Of a stretch of 64,000 bases of DNA, positions 60,483 through 64,000 are shown piece after piece. Origin of the DNA: Diphasiastrum complanatum (Eukaryota; Streptophyta; Lycopodiopsida; Lycopodiales; Lycopodiaceae); NCBI GenBank assembly GCA_029204225.1, contig MU832194.1, positions 18,661 to 82,660 on the forward strand, written 5' to 3'. The stretch's first letter is position 1. Each line of letters starts with the position of its first letter. The notes under the pieces were generated by a model. It was given only the letters and a program-made list of their open reading frames with translations. It was not told where the DNA came from and ran no database searches. Made by a program: the position numbers and the translations under genes.

Positions 60483-60494
60483 GCTCTGATACCA
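60483..60494 (-). other. Primer-binding site (initiator Met tRNA)
   Basis: Minus-strand TGGTATCAGAGC directly after the LTR end TTTTTACA. Confidence 0.92.
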
Positions 60495-61176
60495 TGTAAA
60501 AATTACAGCAAATAAGGATCCTAAAACACTTGAAATGATGAGGGAAACAATAGATTATGATTTCATAAGATTAGCACAAGTTGAACCATCAAAATCCATC
60601 AAAAATCTATGCTTGAACCTCACTAAATGGCCCAAATCCTTGAAGAAGGCTTCACACGTGTGAAAGTACGGCCTTCCACAGTCTGAGTACTGTACACCAG
60701 ACTTAAATTCAATCCTATAATCATTAGTAATCACAAGTACTCAGACAATTATGAACATAGAGAGCAATTGCACCATTATGAGAGAAAAAACATGAAATTG
60801 CTTGATTGATTTTGGTGAGATATCATCACCTATATATACATGATCCATCACGGTTTTGGGCAGGTATGAGTAGCCCTAAACCTATCCCTAATGCTAATTT
60901 TGGTGGATCTTTCATCCCTACCAAGTTAGGGTTGGAATCTTGGAGATCCCTCAACAATGCAAAAATTACCAAAAATAGCTCCTATTTTTTCTCCCTTGTA
61001 TCTAAGCATAATTTGGACTCATTCCAAAGGTTCTAACACTTAGGTCTACTTGAGAACATCCTTATGAATGGAATCCTATGCTATTTGGCACGTGTGACAA
61101 GCCACATCATGACCATCTAACTATTTACAAGTCATATGACCAAAACTAGTCAAGCTAGAATTGTGAATTTTTAACA
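60495..61176 (-). mobile_element. 5' LTR of the minus-strand copia
   Basis: 682 bp. On the minus strand it starts TGTTAAAAATTCACAATTC at 61176 and ends GCTGTAATTTTTACA at 60495 next to the primer site. It holds a TATA-like TGTATATATAGG near 60831-60840 and TTCACACGTGTGAA at 60651-60664. Its outer end abuts a fragment of another LTR, so it inserted into that LTR; the matching left flank is lost. Confidence 0.85.
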
Positions 61177-61279
61177 TACTACTCATTGGTGCACTCTCAT
61201 GATGTTATCTTGCACTCTCATTGGTGTAGAATCATCATTTATTGCTATTTTTGGTTCCATGCATGTGATATACAGTAGG
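61177..61279 (+). mobile_element. Fragment of the 51861-type LTR
   Basis: TACTACTCATTGGTGCACTC through CATGCATGTGATATACAGTAGG matches 52221-52321. It is the target sequence into which the minus-strand copia inserted; similarity stops after about 100 bp. Confidence 0.75.
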
Positions 61280-62154
61280 TATCCAATCTAGATAGGTGAG
61301 CATTAGACACCATCATGTTGAAGTTTTGCTTGTTGAAGGAGGCCAAATTTTTTTTGCGTGATTTGAGTTTATGGTTGCTTGTTGGACCTGATAGAAGCCT
61401 TCATGCCTCTCTAATGAACCTCAGTAGAGTGCTTGTAACTTCTGATTAGATGCTTATTGGGCTGGAGATGGATTTTTTATGATACCACCTAGAAAAAGTG
61501 TGCCCTCCTACCTGATTTTTTGTCATTTACAACTCGCATGTGTGAAACCTAGGTGGTAGGGTGATGTGGCAAGTGCCTTGTAGACCCATCGCCCTTTGTA
61601 CTGTGCTTTACAGTGACCATTTTAGTGTCTTGTAGAGAAAGTTATAGTCATTTGAAGTTTGGCAATTTTTGAACTAAAATTTGCAAAATTTTGGAAATGT
61701 TCTAATGCATGCATGCTTGTAACTCAGTATAGTGCCTAGTCTGCTGATGAAAATGTATGGATTGTCATGTATGCATGCTTGGATGCATGTTGCAAGAAGA
61801 TTTCTTGCATGAAGCTATTTTTGATAATTCTAGATCAAAAAGCTGATTTCCTAGTGGCTAGGTTGTTTTCAGAAATTTTTTCGTATTTTCAAAAATGTCA
61901 GTGCATGTCAAGCTTGTTGCATGCAGGATGTTTCGAAATGATCTTGATATGTGACAGTGCCTGTGAATTTGATAGATTGATCTTCTTAATTGATTTTTCA
62001 CAGTTGGTCCATTTTGAACAGATTTCGAAAATCCCAGTGTTGATTCCCAATTTCCTGGCAATTTACGTAAAAAAGATGTTTTTTTTTTAGAAATCATTGC
62101 ATGTTATATATGATGCATGCCAGATATTGCAAAATCCTTACGATATGTGATGGT
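61280..62154. other. No gene; degenerate repeat units
   Basis: Anonymous sequence rich in GCATGC. The piece 61930-62060 resembles 62130-62240 (GATATGTGA, TTTTCACAGTT, GGTCCAT, TTTACGTAAAA in the same order), so an old tandem unit of about 200 bp is present. Confidence 0.5.
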
Positions 62155-62901
62155 AACTATGAAACTACCAAGTCGATGTTTACATCGATTTTCACAGTTT
62201 AGGTCCATATTGAACGGAATTTGAAAACCCCGGTTTACGTAAAATTTGAATTAACCATACATGTTTTGGAATTGTTTAATTTGTTGGTTATTGATCAAAC
62301 AGAAATCGCTTGTAAAGTGAAGGATCTTACTGAGTTGAAATCAGTTCAGTTGTTAAGGTCATTGTATTCTTCACTTTTACTTAAAGATATTGTGAATCTC
62401 TCAATTATGGAGCATTTCTTGTTTTTATGGATCAATAAAGACCAAGGATAACTTAAATCTAGTTGGAACAGTTGCTATGCTGATCCATAAAGGGATTTGT
62501 TAGGAATTAAGTGCAGCACGATAATGATTGAATAGTCAAAACTATCTGGTTAATTAGTTGTAAAGTTACTGATACCAAATTAGACTTTTTCCTGGTACAA
62601 ATTTGGGATTTTTTTAAACCTAAACCATTTTTTGGAAGGGAGAGAAAAAGAAAAAGCCTGAGGGGTAGTTGATTTGACTAAGTTAATCAGTTTTGATTAA
62701 TCTACTTTTGATTCTTGAAGTATATTTAATTGCAAGTGAGAATAGCAATTGGGAATTATTTAAAAAGACTGCTTCTGGGAATTTGGATTCCTTTTCCCCA
62801 GTGTTAATTGGATTTTCGTGAAATCGATGAATCTAAGAAAAAAGTGAGTGGCAAGACTAATAATCCATTTATGAAACCATCTTTGTTTTGCAATTAGATT
62901 T
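62155..62901 (+). repeat. Direct repeat, copy 1
   Basis: 747 bp from AACTATGAAACTACCAAGTC to ATCTTTGTTTTGCA. It is repeated at 63273-64000 with one substitution and about nine small indels. No coding region recognised; short frames in it shift between copies. Confidence 0.95.
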
Positions 62902-63272
62902 GGATCTTGCAAAGAAAGCAAGATAGAAGGTGCTCCATACAGGAGTCTAGTAATTTGGATTCTTTTCTGTTATAAAGCTTTTTCTGTTATAAAGTATTTC
63001 TTTATAATGACTATAAAAACCAAGAGAAATTCTAACCTATAAAAAAGTTCTTTTTACCGATTCTGAAATAGATATGGATATCTAGGATATTCGGTTTTGT
63101 TGAGATCCATGTTCCTTTTTGGGTTAGTGAATTGCCAATCATTTCAAAACCACAATACTCTCATGAAGCAAAGCATTGTTCTCAAATATAACAAAAACTC
63201 CCAAGGCCATCAACACACACTTCCATGACAATCCCACAACTTTCAACTAACACTCAACCATCTCTCTCAATC
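62902..63272. other. Spacer between the two repeat copies
   Basis: 371 bp without recognisable content. A local TTTCTGTTATAAAG duplication lies near 62965-62995. If the repeats were LTRs this would be the internal region, but no primer site or polypurine tract is seen at its ends. Confidence 0.6.
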
Positions 63273-64000
63273 AACTATGAAACTACCAAGTCGATGTTTA
63301 AATCGATTTTCACAGTTTAGGTCCATATTGAACGGAATTTGAAACCCCGGTTTACGTAAAATTTGAATTAACCATACATGTTTTGGAATTGTTTAATTTG
63401 TTGGTTATTGATCAAACAGAAATCGCTTGTAAGTGAAGGATCTTACTGAGTTGAAATCAGTTCAGTTGTTAAGGTCATTGTATTCTTCACTTTTACTTAA
63501 AGATATTGTGATCTCTCAATTATGGAGCATTTCTTGTTTTTATGGATCAATAAAGACCAAGGATAACTTAAATCTAGTTGGAACAGTTGCTATGCTGATC
63601 CATAAAGGGATTTGTTAGGAATTAAGTGCACATAATGATTGAATAGTCAAAACTATCTGGTTAATTAGTTGTAAAGTTACTGATACCAAATTAGACTTTT
63701 TCCTGGTACAAATTTGGGATTTTTTAAACCTAAACATTTTTTGGAAGGGAGAGAAAAAAGAAAAAGCCTGAGGGGTAGTTGATTTGACTAAGTTAATCAG
63801 TTTGATTAATCTACTTTTGATTCTTGAAGTATATTTAATTGCAAGTGAGAATAGCAATTGGGAATTATTTAAAAAGACTGCTTCTGGGAATTTGGATTCC
63901 TTTTCCCAGTGTTAATTGGATTTTCGTGAAATCGATGAATCTAAGAAAAAAGTGAGTGGCAAGACTAATAATCCATTTATGAAACCATCTTTGTTTTGCA
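63273..64000 (+). repeat. Direct repeat, copy 2 (runs off the window)
   Basis: 728 bp matching copy 1 and continuing to the last base of the window. Relative to copy 1 it lacks single bases in short runs of A, T and C, lacks four bases near 63630, and gains one A near 63756. Confidence 0.95.

Overview
This window looks like a piece of a large, repeat-filled land-plant nuclear genome. A gymnosperm such as a conifer is my best guess, because decayed Ty1/copia elements are very dense and a plant-specific nuclear-envelope gene is present; the exact lineage cannot be fixed from the sequence. No bacterial operon, organelle gene, tRNA, rRNA or CRISPR array is visible. Only one gene looks intact: a two-exon SINE1-type KASH protein (37957-41365, +). 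Nearly everything else is broken, nested or partly deleted retrotransposon, plus simple repeats and sequence without recognisable content.

Layout. 1-4571: end of one copia element (RNase H, polypurine tract, partial LTR), then a minus-strand copia with a shortened, chimeric ORF, then an integrase scrap. 4572-9118: anonymous sequence with a 140 bp direct repeat, then a minus-strand copia remnant. 9119-12447: a histone H3-like pseudogene, a cluster of foldback hairpins and a fragment of an unclassified protein family that recurs near 46.5 kb. 12448-16912: a plus-strand non-autonomous copia whose RT is replaced by two copies of an orphan module. 16913-21909: a long minus-strand copia with inactivating substitutions and a deleted RNase H. 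22-28 kb: a gag fragment and a copia integrase region split by a solo LTR with a perfect target-site duplication. 28-37 kb: mostly anonymous sequence, two very long TC microsatellites, a Ser/Pro minisatellite and an orphan reading frame. 37-41.4 kb: the SINE1-like gene. 45-61.3 kb: a stack of copia elements, including one nearly complete element (47397-51834) and one (from 51861) whose gag is split by a 3.06 kb insertion carrying a Ty3-type gag. 62-64 kb: a direct duplication whose copies differ almost only by small indels.

Relations. The element at 12.4-16.9 kb and the nearly complete one at 47.4-51.8 kb share LTR sequence, untranslated leader and gag start, so they look like a non-autonomous/autonomous pair. 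The orphan module of the former also occurs, at the same place relative to copia landmarks, in the minus-strand element at 1.8-4.1 kb. A perfect 10 bp palindrome containing a G-box recurs eight times, mostly in LTRs of different families. These are the observations most worth following up.
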